Both the position numbers and the translations under genes were made by a program. Below, in pieces: positions 16,230-24,297 of a DNA stretch of 31,694 bases (within the stretch, counting starts at the first letter, position 1; each line of letters begins with the position of its first letter). The DNA is taken from contig CAJVCJ010000030.1 in the NCBI GenBank assembly GCA_910595855.1, forward strand, positions 1 to 31,694. Direction: 5' to 3'. Source of the DNA: Candidatus Thioglobus vulcanius (lineage in GTDB: Bacteria; Pseudomonadota; Gammaproteobacteria; PS1; Pseudothioglobaceae). The notes under the pieces are model-generated. The model made no database searches and was not told the origin of the DNA. It worked only from the letters and a program-made list of their open reading frames with translations.

Positions 16230-16770
16230 TGGTTACCAAACGCACATAGGCGTCAAATGATTTATCTGAACTTTTAGATCCACCATAAAAGAAAGGCACG
16301 TCAATGGCAATTTCGTCATTCAGTTGATCTGAACTCCAATAAGATTTAAGCTGGGTATTGGGGAAAAACTGCTGATTAATCAACAGGTCTTCATCACCAT
16401 AAAGCATGAGTGTTTTTAGCTCTGCTTCAGTAGGTAAGCGCCAATTTACCTGCTGACAGAGTCTAATGATGTTAACAGCTTTTACATAATTTTTTGTATT
16501 GCATTCAGTGGCCCAATGGCAATTGTGCGAATAATCACCGTTCAATATTCCAGTCTTGCCATCGAACCAGGTATAGGTATTTTGTGTATTTTGCAGGCCT
16601 TTACTTGCTAGTTTAACTTCCCATACGAGTTTAGATTTATCGTCTAATATGCATCGTTGATCAGTCGATGAATTATTCAAAATTGCACCTTGGTCAGATA
16701 CTTTAAATAGCTGAGCATTCGCCACATTCGTGATTAACAATATAAATGATAATAAAAGTTTAGTTTTCAT
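16219..16770 (-). CDS. Secreted DUF1566 (Lcl-type) domain protein
   Basis: This 183-residue exported protein has a classic signal peptide: MKTK, then a leucine/isoleucine-rich core, with a likely cut after Ala19 (VANA|Q). The mature part shows the DUF1566/Lcl signature: LVWEVK (48-53), WRLPTEAELKTL (110-121), and YWSSD (144-148). Four cysteines (40, 84, 90, 105) remain, enough for two disulfides, consistent with a periplasmic or surface location. The fold is often found in lectin-like or adhesion-type proteins, but no specific function is known. It overlaps recJ by 11 bases and the thiO-like gene by 11 bases, an odd place for a secreted protein. Confidence 0.8.
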   Translation of the reverse strand: MKTKLLLSFILLITNVANAQLFKVSDQGAILNNSSTDQRCILDDKSKLVWEVKLASKGLQNTQNTYTWFDGKTGILNGDYSHNCHWATECNTKNYVKAVNIIRLCQQVNWRLPTEAELKTLMLYGDEDLLINQQFFPNTQLKSYWSSDQLNDEIAIDVPFFYGGSKSSDKSFDAYVRLVTNAN

Positions 16771-17749
16771 TGGTTATTATTTGGGTAATTCGTTTGGCAC
16801 TTTCAGGTGCCATATTAAGACCATTACGAAAATGGCCAGTATTCAAATAAACATTATCAAAATTAGCATGCTTACCTAATAATACTTTAGCGGACTTGCT
16901 TGCTGGCCTAAAACCTGACCAGTGATGCTCAACTTTAGCCTTGGCCAAACTAGAAAAACGCTTTGAAGCAAATTCATGTAATGATTGGCGAGTCTGTTCA
17001 TCAATAGATCGATCAAAACCAACATTTTGCATGGTTGAGCCAACTAGTATACGCCCATCTTTTCTTGGGATGATATAACGACCCTGGTCCAATATGATGT
17101 GATTAACCACACCCGGATCAGATTTAAGAACTATCATTTGACCTTTTACTGGAAACACCTCTTGTGTCAATTCTAACCACTGGGAGCTCCAAGCACCTGA
17201 ACAAACCACAACAGAATCTGATAAATAATTTTTATAAGGCGTTTTAACACCAAGTGATTGATTATTACGAACTAGCAATTGCTCGACTTTAGTTTGTTCA
17301 ATAATAGTCACGCCTTTGCTGATAACATCTGCTTTTAATGCTTTCAATAATCTTGGATTTCGAACTTGAGCAACATGTTCAAATAGTGCACCATCTTCAT
17401 GTACTTGATAATTTAGCTGATGTTCTTGCATCCATGATTTTGCCTCAACCGTATCAAATTCATCCATCATTAACAAGCCTGATTTTAAATACTGAGGATC
17501 AAGCCCTGTATCTTCAAATATTTGGACGCATAATTGCTCGTAGACTAATTGAGATGCTTGACTTAATTCGTTGGTGAGTTTGTCATATTTCCAAGGATAA
17601 AGCGGAGAGATAATACCGCCACCCGCCCAAGAGGATTCTTGTGCGCATTTGCTCTGATCAAGTATCGTAACCTTTGCACCGGACAGTGCAAGTGAACGAG
17701 CACTCATCATGCCAATAATACCGCCGCCAACAATTAAACAATCACTCAT
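16760..17749 (-). CDS. thiO: FAD-dependent glycine oxidase-type enzyme (ThiO-like)
   Basis: This 329-residue DAO-superfamily flavoenzyme has the N-terminal dinucleotide-binding motif GGGIIG (8-13), an ESSWAGGGIISPL segment, and the C-terminal GHFRNGLNMAPESA, which resembles ThiO glycine oxidases. ThiO makes iminoglycine for the thiamine thiazole ring. Thiamine genes thiS and thiG are not next to it, so another D-amino-acid-type oxidase is possible. The start shares 4 bases with the lspA stop (ATGA), and the end overlaps the DUF1566 gene by 11 bases. Confidence 0.78.
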   Translation of the reverse strand: MSDCLIVGGGIIGMMSARSLALSGAKVTILDQSKCAQESSWAGGGIISPLYPWKYDKLTNELSQASQLVYEQLCVQIFEDTGLDPQYLKSGLLMMDEFDTVEAKSWMQEHQLNYQVHEDGALFEHVAQVRNPRLLKALKADVISKGVTIIEQTKVEQLLVRNNQSLGVKTPYKNYLSDSVVVCSGAWSSQWLELTQEVFPVKGQMIVLKSDPGVVNHIILDQGRYIIPRKDGRILVGSTMQNVGFDRSIDEQTRQSLHEFASKRFSSLAKAKVEHHWSGFRPASKSAKVLLGKHANFDNVYLNTGHFRNGLNMAPESAKRITQIITNEN

Positions 17750-18222
17750 TGTTTGACTTTTTTATTTTGCTTGATATCAACCATAATCAATAAAATAACA
17801 CCTAAGGTAATGACTATATCGGCTATATTAAATATCGGCCAGTATAAATCCTGGTAATGTAAATCAATAAAATCAATAACAAAACCCAGCACAAATCGAT
17901 CAATCAAATTACCAATAGCGCCTGATAAAATCAGGCTCAATGCGCAAAGTTTAGCAAGCTGAGTTGAGCTAGTTTTTGACATCCATATAATTAATGCCAA
18001 ACTGGCGACAGCAGAAATGGATACTAAAAAATATTGCTGCCAGCCATCCTCATTAGCTAAAAAACTAAAAGCTGCACCATAGTTATGCACATGAGTAATA
18101 CTCAAAAAACTGGTAATCTCAAATGTTTCATGCGGTTTTATATAGCCATAAACCAGTAGCTTGGTTAGTTGATCAGCAACAATCAACAGTAGTACGAATA
18201 AATACCACTTTAAATGTTTCAT
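17746..18222 (-). CDS. lspA: Lipoprotein signal peptidase (signal peptidase II)
   Basis: LspA is an inner-membrane aspartic protease that cuts lipoprotein signal peptides after diacylglyceryl modification. The 158 residues have four membrane segments and the conserved motifs VADQLTK (15-21), VHNYGAAFSF (45-54), GAIGNLIDRF (101-110), VIDFIDL (115-121), and FNIAD (131-135), which contain the catalytic aspartates. Length matches the family. It overlaps neighbours on both sides by 4 bases (ATGA). It is usually beside ileS or fkpB; here it follows a transporter instead. Confidence 0.97.
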   Translation of the reverse strand: MKHLKWYLFVLLLIVADQLTKLLVYGYIKPHETFEITSFLSITHVHNYGAAFSFLANEDGWQQYFLVSISAVASLALIIWMSKTSSTQLAKLCALSLILSGAIGNLIDRFVLGFVIDFIDLHYQDLYWPIFNIADIVITLGVILLIMVDIKQNKKVKQ

Positions 18223-19679
18223 GCCTTGTTTGGATTATATTTAATAATAGTGATAATTGGTACAACAAATCCAATAATAATCACTACCCAGAGTAAACTA
18301 CCAAGCTCGCTGTAATTTTGTGCTGTGGTAATAACACCTTCAGTGACCACTTCACGACTGACAACAAACATTTGATTTAGATATTTGGTAAACAGCCCTC
18401 CAGCACTCAAGGCAATATTCATCAAGCTTGCCATTAACGCAAACCAAGTACCTTTCTTGCCCTCGGGCGCATAAATAGCCACCAAGGTAAGCATTAACAC
18501 TTGGGCAATATAGTCAAATGGTGAGGCCATAGCAGTATCAACCAAAGCCACAGTACGTGCATCAAAGCCAAGCATAGTATGAATATCGTAATACATTGCC
18601 ACAATAGGCATTGAAAGCAATGTACCTATAATGGTTAAGAAAATAAGCACTTCTGCAATGTCTCGCTTGATGATAAATTTAGCCGAGAACCACATGCCAA
18701 CGAGTGCTATACCACCGCCAATAGCGGACAACTTAGCAAAGAAAGATTCATCAAAACCCAGTATATCAATTTCCCACCAAGTCAAACCTGCGCCGACTGA
18801 GGGCATGGCGCGATAAACGAAAATAATGATCATGGCCATTTTGATATGACGAATGGTATTGGCATCTAGATCATTAATCAGATCTGACAATAAGTACAAC
18901 ACAACAGACAGGGAAACAACAAAGACAATTTCTTGTGAATAAGGCACATCGTTATAACCCATCAGCACAATAAAAACAGCAAACAGCAAACCGCCATATA
19001 ACACATGTTTATTAATGGGCGATACGGGTACTGGATTAAGCTTAACCAATGTCACACCTAAAATAGAAAGCAGCGGCACAAACAGCGCTATTTGGAAAAT
19101 AACTTGACGATTATCACTAAAGACATCGGCTAACTCACCACCAATCCAGCCGGTGATAAAGATAGCAAAGCCCAGAGACAAGCGAGCCAACACCTGAATG
19201 GTGGCTAACTCATGGTTAATGTCTTCTTGTGACTGGTTTTTATCAATAACCTCAGTGGTCATGGTGTCAGCCACCACATCTTGCATAACAAAACCAACCA
19301 CTGCAATAACACTGGCAAAAACATACACAGCTTTTTTAGAAAAATCCTCAACAATGGCATAATCACCGACAACAGCAATCATCATTAGCGAGCTAATGGT
19401 GATTAATACCGCGCCAATATAGACATAGGATTTTCGATTTGAACCAAAGATATTGACACTATCAACCATAGAGCCAAAAATCATTTTCACCGTCCAAGGA
19501 ACACCTAGCCATACAGCCAATTCAGCCAAATTAGCAGCAGACATATCAAGCGAGTCTTTAACCCAAAAATTTTCAGCAATCGCTGTAAATACACCACTAC
19601 CGTATGAAAAATAAATCAACAGTAATGGAATGTAACGCATTCTAAATGCGCGAATTGGGGTTAATAAAATATCTAACAT
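18219..19679 (-). CDS. Major facilitator transporter, folate/biopterin (BT1/FBT)-like
   Basis: This 486-residue inner-membrane carrier has about twelve hydrophobic segments. Its WLGVPWTVKMIFGSMVD, NRKSYVYIGAV, DVVADTMTTEV, and GTWFALMASLMN motifs resemble the folate-biopterin transporter family found in cyanobacteria and protists. Substrate is unproven; other MFS uptake systems are possible. It is the first gene of the long minus-strand run through ihfA. A perfect TATAAT box on this strand lies at 19712-19717, 33-38 bases upstream of the ATG, and is divergent from fabI. Confidence 0.6.
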   Translation of the reverse strand: MLDILLTPIRAFRMRYIPLLLIYFSYGSGVFTAIAENFWVKDSLDMSAANLAELAVWLGVPWTVKMIFGSMVDSVNIFGSNRKSYVYIGAVLITISSLMMIAVVGDYAIVEDFSKKAVYVFASVIAVVGFVMQDVVADTMTTEVIDKNQSQEDINHELATIQVLARLSLGFAIFITGWIGGELADVFSDNRQVIFQIALFVPLLSILGVTLVKLNPVPVSPINKHVLYGGLLFAVFIVLMGYNDVPYSQEIVFVVSLSVVLYLLSDLINDLDANTIRHIKMAMIIIFVYRAMPSVGAGLTWWEIDILGFDESFFAKLSAIGGGIALVGMWFSAKFIIKRDIAEVLIFLTIIGTLLSMPIVAMYYDIHTMLGFDARTVALVDTAMASPFDYIAQVLMLTLVAIYAPEGKKGTWFALMASLMNIALSAGGLFTKYLNQMFVVSREVVTEGVITTAQNYSELGSLLWVVIIIGFVVPIITIIKYNPNKA

Positions 19680-19711
19680 TTGTAAATTAATAATTACAAT
19701 AACAGTTAGCT

Positions 19712-19737
19712 ATTATAGGTGCTGTGTAGGTTATAAT
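19712..19737. promoter_or_regulatory. Back-to-back -10 boxes of the divergent transporter and fabI promoters
   Basis: The minus strand reads TATAAT at 19712-19717 (transporter-lspA-recJ run) and the plus strand reads TATAAT at 19732-19737 (fabI). The two promoters would share the same short region. Neither has a convincing -35 hexamer. Confidence 0.5.
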
Positions 19738-19769
19738 TTGTTTTTTATTAATGACATTTTGGAGATTTT

Positions 19770-20552
19770 ATGGGTTTCATGACTGGAAAGAAAGCATTAG
19801 TTGTTGGCGTCGCCTCTAACCGTTCTATTGCTTGGGGCATTGCCGAAGCAATGGCAAAACAAGGGTGTGAAATTGCACTAACTTACCAAAATGAGAAATT
19901 AAAAAAACGCGTAGATAAGTGTGCTGAAGTTTGTAATTCTAACATTGTTATTGAATGTGACGTGGCTACTGACGAAGGCATTGAGCAAACCTTTACCGAG
20001 CTTAAAAAACATTGGGATAATTTTGATATTATCGTACACTCAGTTGCATTTGCACCTCGAGACGCCCTAGATGGAAACTATATTGAAGCAACAACACGTC
20101 AGAATTTTGCAACTGCTCATGATATTAGCTCTTATAGTTTTACCGCTCTTGCTAAAGCAGCAGGAACTATGCTGAACGATAATGGTGCATTATTAACAGT
20201 TAGTTACTTAGGCGCTATTCGTGCCATTCCAAATTACAATATTATGGGTGTTGCTAAAGCCTCACTTGAGGCTAATGTTCGATACATGGCTGCAGCACTA
20301 GGTCCTGATCGTGGCATTCGTGTTAACGCTGTTTCAGCAGGACCAATTAAAACATTGGCTGCTGCTGGTATTAAAGACTTTGGTAAGTTGCTTGATTATG
20401 CTGCTGACTCATCTGCTCTTAAGCGCACTGTCACTACCGAAGAAGTGGGTAATGCAGCTGCATTCTTGTGTTCAGACTTAGCTTCTGGCATTACTGGTGA
20501 GATAACTTATATTGACTCTGGCTATAGCTTTTACGATAAAGGTCCTGAATAA
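19770..20552 (+). CDS. fabI: Enoyl-ACP reductase (NADH), FabI type
   Basis: FabI carries out the last reduction in each round of type II fatty acid elongation. The 260-residue SDR enzyme has the cofactor motif GVASNRSIAWGIA (13-25) and the catalytic set Tyr146, Tyr156 and Lys163 with Met159, in E. coli numbering by direct count. Position 93, glycine in E. coli, is alanine here (HSVAFAP), as in Bacillus and Staphylococcus FabI. GGAG lies before the ATG and the gene ends in a very strong palindromic terminator, so it is monocistronic. Confidence 0.97.
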   Translation: MGFMTGKKALVVGVASNRSIAWGIAEAMAKQGCEIALTYQNEKLKKRVDKCAEVCNSNIVIECDVATDEGIEQTFTELKKHWDNFDIIVHSVAFAPRDALDGNYIEATTRQNFATAHDISSYSFTALAKAAGTMLNDNGALLTVSYLGAIRAIPNYNIMGVAKASLEANVRYMAAALGPDRGIRVNAVSAGPIKTLAAAGIKDFGKLLDYAADSSALKRTVTTEEVGNAAAFLCSDLASGITGEITYIDSGYSFYDKGPE

Positions 20553-20573
20553 TAACTAAATTGCTTGATACAT

Positions 20574-20603
20574 AAAAAAGCCTTGATCGATCAAGGCTTT
20601 TTT
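20574..20603. terminator. Perfect 30-base palindromic bidirectional terminator
   Basis: An A6-GCCTTGATC arm is followed directly by its exact reverse complement ending in T6. It serves fabI on the plus strand and can stop ppiD transcription on the minus strand. The next 100 bases to 20705 show nothing recognisable. Confidence 0.9.
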
Positions 20604-20705
20604 ATTGTTCATTCGTTTAATGTTAATCGAACTCAACTGTCATAGGGTTGTTGGTATCTTTGGCCTACTGATAAAGTAAACCGTCATAATCTACCTATTT
20701 AATCA

Positions 20706-22550
20706 CTATAAGTTTTGATTATATATTTCTATATCTGCCTGCTTGCGAAGCATTTGCAAAATATTAACAAACATTTCATTCGACTCAAAGCCAATCAGGA
20801 TGTTTTCCAGCGCTTGTTCTGGCACCTTCTTACTAGTCGCCTTAAGTAATGATAAATCTATTACTACAGCACTTTGATCACCTAAACTTTGAGCACTAAA
20901 CACTGAGCCATTGTTTGGTTTGGCTAATGCAAAAACTTTATCAATAATAGCTGCATCGGCCTTGTTCGAATCACGACCAATCCAACCGACATTATTCCAT
21001 GATAGAGAATTTTTATTCATTAGCGATTCAATAGATTTGTCGTCACCAGCTTTGGCATGCTTCACAATTTGTGTGGCAATACTATCAACAAATGTTTTTG
21101 ACAATAGGCCAGTTAAATATGTATTGATCTCACTCTCAACTTCATTAAAAGTCTTTTGTCGTTGTGCTAACTTATCTTTCAAGTGCAGAACTACATAGCG
21201 ATCCCCTCCAAGCTCTAGAACTTCTGAATTCTCATTAGCATTAAGAACGACATTACTAAATGCTGCCTTAAGCATCTTAGGGTCAATCTGAGTATTTTTT
21301 CTATTAAAGAAATCAGTAGTTTGTAACTTTAAATTCATCTGACCAGCAAGCTCTTCTAGATTTGCCTCATAAGCCAAATTAGCCATTTGCTCCGTCAGAT
21401 TATATAAATCTTTTTGCGCTTGAGACTGAGTGTATAAATCAATCAACTCTGATTTAACTTGGTCAAATGGCTTAACCTCGCCTAACTTTATTTTATTTAA
21501 TCTAATAATATGAAAACCGAACTCTGATTTAATCAAGCCACTTAACTCACCTTCCTTCATGCTGAAAGCACTATCTTCAAAAGCGCCCACCATAACACCA
21601 CGAGTAAAGAAACCTAAATCACCAGCAGAATCTTTAGAGCCTGTATCTTGGGAGTATTCTGCAGCTAATTTAGCAAAATCACCACCCTTATTTAATAATG
21701 CCAACACTTCATTTGCAGCTTTTTCATCATCAATCAGAATGTGCTGAGCCTGACGCTCTTCATCAGTAGTAAATCGAGTTTGCTCATCTTCATAAAAATT
21801 AAATAAATCATCATCATTAACGCTAACTTTTTTAGCAATTTCAGCCAATGAAAGCTCAACAAATTGAACTTTGACTTGCTCTGGCGCAAAGAAAGAGTCT
21901 TTTTGATTGTTAAAGTAATCCTTAACACTTTGTGTATCAACATTAACCTTAGACGTGTAATCTTTAGCATCTAACCGAATATAAGAAAAATTACGCTGCT
22001 GATCGCTTAATTGATGCACTCTACTGAGCTGAGAAGGCAATACAAAAGCAGAATCAAGCAAATTATATTTAACTTGATTTTGAGTTAATTCCTGAGCTTT
22101 AATAGATTCATATTTAGCTGGCGTATAACCATTTAATCTTAACAATTGCTTGTATTTGTCAATAGAAAACTTCCCTTGATCTGCAAATAATTCGTTAGAC
22201 TGAATAATCGTGTTAAGTTCAGTAGCAGTAGTTGCATGAGACATTTTTTCAGCTAATTGATTTAACAAACGCTTATCAACCATTTGATTAATAATTGACT
22301 GCTTCAATACTGCATCAAACTCAATGTCGTATTTTTCATCAAGCTTTTGTTGTAGACGTCTTTTTTGCGGATTAAACTCAGCCAAAAACTCCTCTTTGCT
22401 GATCTTGTCATCATTGATACTCGCAACAACAACATTAGAGGCACCAGTAAAATATTCACCAATACCAAATAAAGCGAAAGGAATGGTAATTAAACCAACA
22501 ATTACATAGGCCAACCAGCCTTTAGTTTTGTTTTTAATTGAACTAAGCAT
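20706..22550 (-). CDS. ppiD: Periplasmic folding chaperone / peptidyl-prolyl isomerase PpiD
   Basis: PpiD is anchored to the inner membrane and helps newly secreted proteins fold near the Sec translocon. It has 614 residues: an N-terminal membrane helix (about 12-31), SurA_N-like chaperone segments (about 40-200), one parvulin domain (about 266-354, with QAQHILIDD, GGDFAKLAAEYSQD, and FGFHIIRL), and a C-terminal chaperone region. Placement after hupB and tRNA genes is common in gammaproteobacteria. A TATAAT box and a perfect inverted repeat lie about 65-85 bases upstream. Confidence 0.94.
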   Translation of the reverse strand: MLSSIKNKTKGWLAYVIVGLITIPFALFGIGEYFTGASNVVVASINDDKISKEEFLAEFNPQKRRLQQKLDEKYDIEFDAVLKQSIINQMVDKRLLNQLAEKMSHATTATELNTIIQSNELFADQGKFSIDKYKQLLRLNGYTPAKYESIKAQELTQNQVKYNLLDSAFVLPSQLSRVHQLSDQQRNFSYIRLDAKDYTSKVNVDTQSVKDYFNNQKDSFFAPEQVKVQFVELSLAEIAKKVSVNDDDLFNFYEDEQTRFTTDEERQAQHILIDDEKAANEVLALLNKGGDFAKLAAEYSQDTGSKDSAGDLGFFTRGVMVGAFEDSAFSMKEGELSGLIKSEFGFHIIRLNKIKLGEVKPFDQVKSELIDLYTQSQAQKDLYNLTEQMANLAYEANLEELAGQMNLKLQTTDFFNRKNTQIDPKMLKAAFSNVVLNANENSEVLELGGDRYVVLHLKDKLAQRQKTFNEVESEINTYLTGLLSKTFVDSIATQIVKHAKAGDDKSIESLMNKNSLSWNNVGWIGRDSNKADAAIIDKVFALAKPNNGSVFSAQSLGDQSAVVIDLSLLKATSKKVPEQALENILIGFESNEMFVNILQMLRKQADIEIYNQNL

Positions 22551-22615
22551 AAGTATGTGAGTTAGTTTGATATCTAAGAATAAATACCAAAAAATTTAAA
22601 TAATGAAAAACAAGA

Positions 22616-22636
22616 TTATAAACAAAATGTTTATAA
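22616..22636. promoter_or_regulatory. Perfect inverted repeat over the putative ppiD -10 box
   Basis: TTATAAACA and TGTTTATAA are exact inverted repeats separated by AAA. The left arm covers a minus-strand TATAAT (22615-22620). It could be an operator for ppiD or a weak terminator for the tRNA transcript. Confidence 0.4.
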
Positions 22637-22702
22637 GAAAAAAGGGTGTTTTTAGATATATTTAAATATAAGGGAATTCGGATGCCAATACTTGAAAAGT
22701 AA

Positions 22703-22779
22703 TGGCGGAGCGGACGGGATTCGAACCCGCGACGTCCTGCGTGACAGGCAGGCACTCTAACCAACTGAGCTACCGCTCC
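22703..22779 (-). tRNA. tRNA-Asp (GUC)
   Basis: The minus strand folds into a complete 77-base cloverleaf including encoded CCA: acceptor GGAGCGG paired with CCGCTCC, D-arm GCTCAGTTGGTTAGAGT, anticodon stem CCTGC/GCAGG with loop CTGTCAC, and T-loop TTCGAAT. The anticodon GUC reads aspartate codons. It lies 12 bases downstream of tRNA-Val and is probably cotranscribed with it. Confidence 0.97.
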
Positions 22780-22791
22780 GAAATGTTCTCT

Positions 22792-22867
22792 TGGTGGGCG
22801 ATACAAGACTTGAACTTGTGACATTCGCCTTGTAAGGGCGACGCTCTACCAACTGAGCTAATCGCCC
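22792..22867 (-). tRNA. tRNA-Val (UAC)
   Basis: The minus strand gives a 76-base cloverleaf with encoded CCA: acceptor GGGCGAT/ATCGCCC, anticodon stem TCGCC/GGCGA with loop CTTACAA, and T-loop TTCAAGT. The anticodon UAC reads valine codons. It follows hupB by 60 bases and has its own putative promoter at 22911-22939. Confidence 0.97.
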
Positions 22868-22875
22868 AAGAAAAC

Positions 22876-22912
22876 ATATGCCTAATACTTACGTGCTAAG
22901 CAAGAGGCATAT
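22876..22912 (-). promoter_or_regulatory. Hairpin between hupB and tRNA-Val
   Basis: ATATGCCT and AGGCATAT form an 8-bp stem around a 21-base loop, just before the tRNA. It may end the hupB mRNA (a short T-rich tract follows) or form part of the tRNA precursor leader. Confidence 0.45.
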
Positions 22913-22939
22913 TATACTGAAAAAATCTTATGAGTTAAC
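22911..22939 (-). promoter_or_regulatory. Putative promoter of the tRNA-Val/tRNA-Asp pair
   Basis: On the minus strand TTAACT (22934-22939, inside the end of hupB) and TATAAT (22911-22916) are 17 bases apart. Transcription would start about 37 bases before tRNA-Val. Confidence 0.55.
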
Positions 22940-23203
22940 TGATTCTTTAAGTAATTTACCTGCTTTAAATGCAGGTACTTTAGATGCTTTGATTTGAATC
23001 GCTGCACCTGTTTGTGGGTTGCGTCCAGTACGGGCTGCACGATCTCTCACTAAGAAGCTACCAAAACCTGTAATTGCCACACTATCGCCTGCTGACAATG
23101 CTGAAGTGATTGCACTTGTTGTTGCGTCTAATGCGCGAGCTGCATCTGCTTTTGTTAAACCTGATGCTTCAGCAATTGATGCTACTAAATCTGACTTATT
23201 CAT
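22928..23203 (-). CDS. hupB: DNA-binding protein HU (beta-type)
   Basis: HU is the abundant, non-specific DNA-bending nucleoid protein. The 91 residues start MNKSDLVASIAEASGLTKADA and carry the DNABII arm RTGRNPQTG with Pro63 at the tip. Its AITGFGSF and alanine-rich helices separate it from IHF. It is preceded by AGGAG, a near-consensus promoter (23278-23305), and a 16-base palindrome in the leader. Its place upstream of ppiD matches the conserved hupB-ppiD order, though lon is not upstream in this window. Confidence 0.96.
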   Translation of the reverse strand: MNKSDLVASIAEASGLTKADAARALDATTSAITSALSAGDSVAITGFGSFLVRDRAARTGRNPQTGAAIQIKASKVPAFKAGKLLKESVNS

Positions 23204-23231
23204 TACTCTATTCTCCTGTTTCGTAATTCAT

Positions 23232-23247
23232 ATTTCAATATTGAAAT
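23232..23247. promoter_or_regulatory. Perfect 16-bp palindrome in the hupB leader
   Basis: ATTTCAATATTGAAAT is its own reverse complement and lies between the predicted hupB start of transcription and its ribosome binding site. It may be an operator or a short RNA hairpin. Confidence 0.4.
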
Positions 23248-23277
23248 TTGTTAAGCGTTATAAAATGCTTTGAATGA

Positions 23278-23305
23278 ATTATCCATTAAATGTCCATGCT
23301 GTCAA
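23278..23305 (-). promoter_or_regulatory. hupB promoter
   Basis: On the minus strand a perfect TTGACA (23300-23305) and GATAAT (23278-23283) are separated by 16 bases. This is the best sigma-70 match in the window and fits a highly expressed HU gene. Confidence 0.7.
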
Positions 23306-23333
23306 CGCATTTTTATAAAAAATATAGCAAGCC

Positions 23334-23873
23334 CTATGTATTAGTTTTTGCTGATATTTTAAGCTGTTGAATTAACGGTAAAATTTGTGTTTTCCAGATC
23401 TCTAAAGTAAGCTGTCCAACGCGTTTAAACTGGATTATCCCTTGATTATCTACGATAAAAGTCTCAGGCGTTGCGTAAACACCTAGCTCTAGACCTAGTT
23501 TACCTGTCTTGTCGAAAATAATTTTATCATAAGGGTTTCCCAGTCTATTTAAGAAAAACTCACCTTCTTTGCGAGTATCTTTGTAATTAACACCCAGCAT
23601 TTGCACTGAATCGTTTTTACCAATGTTGATTAGCATTTGATGTTCTGCACGACAAGTTACACACCATGAAGCCCAAACATTGACCAATGTTATATTGCCC
23701 TTCAATAAGGAGTGTGTGGTGTATTTTTCTTTAGTTGAAAAATCTTCAACTTCTATATTTGGGAATGACTTGCCAATTAGTGGCGAAGGTAGTTTTTTGG
23801 TATCTCGACCCAAGCCATCAAATAAAAACCAAGCTAGCGCTATAAAAATAACTAACGGTAAAAACTTACCCAT
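23334..23873 (-). CDS. ccmG: Cytochrome c maturation thiol:disulfide protein CcmG/DsbE
   Basis: CcmG is a membrane-anchored periplasmic thioredoxin-like reductant that keeps apocytochrome c or CcmH cysteines reduced for heme attachment. The 179 residues have an N-terminal membrane anchor (about 4-18) and the active site WCVTC (Cys71, Cys74), then GVYATPETFIVD with the cis-proline loop. Its ATG shares one base with the ccmE stop. In the usual ccm order ccmF lies between ccmE and ccmG; it is absent here. Confidence 0.93.
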   Translation of the reverse strand: MGKFLPLVIFIALAWFLFDGLGRDTKKLPSPLIGKSFPNIEVEDFSTKEKYTTHSLLKGNITLVNVWASWCVTCRAEHQMLINIGKNDSVQMLGVNYKDTRKEGEFFLNRLGNPYDKIIFDKTGKLGLELGVYATPETFIVDNQGIIQFKRVGQLTLEIWKTQILPLIQQLKISAKTNT

Positions 23874-24292
23874 TATTTTTCAGCACTCTTTTTAAGCGAT
23901 GCGGCTACTTCTGGCGGCATGTAATTCTCATCATGCTTGGCAAGCACTTCTGTTGCTATAAATATGCCATCGACCAATGAGCCAGTAGTAATAATACCTT
24001 GTCCTTCTCTAAAAAGATCTGGCAGAATTCCTTCGTACTTAATGGTAAAGCTATTGGCATTATCTGTGACACCAAAGGTTACCTTGATGCCGTCACGCTT
24101 AACACTATTCATTGACACCAGCCCACCTAAACGAAAGCTCTTGCCCTCTGGCGCCTTGCCTTCAATTACGTCAGTTGGTGAAAAGTAATATAAAAGATTT
24201 TCACTAAATGCCTTTAAGCCAAAATAGCCTGCCAAACTTACCCCAGCAACTAATATAGCTACCAGCATCATTCTGCTTTGTCTTTTTGTCAT
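23873..24292 (-). CDS. ccmE: Heme chaperone CcmE
   Basis: CcmE binds heme covalently in the periplasm and hands it to the cytochrome c ligation complex. The 139 residues have an N-terminal membrane helix (about 8-26), a beta-barrel core, and the heme-binding His120 with Tyr124 in the motif LAKHDENYMPPEV. It follows ccmD by 5 bases and overlaps ccmG by one base. Confidence 0.95.
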   Translation of the reverse strand: MTKRQSRMMLVAILVAGVSLAGYFGLKAFSENLLYYFSPTDVIEGKAPEGKSFRLGGLVSMNSVKRDGIKVTFGVTDNANSFTIKYEGILPDLFREGQGIITTGSLVDGIFIATEVLAKHDENYMPPEVAASLKKSAEK

Positions 24293-24297
24293 GTTGA

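Noticed and set aside
22543..22824. 93-codon open frame across the tRNA genes
   Set aside because: It is an accident of reading through two complete tRNA genes and the ppiD leader.
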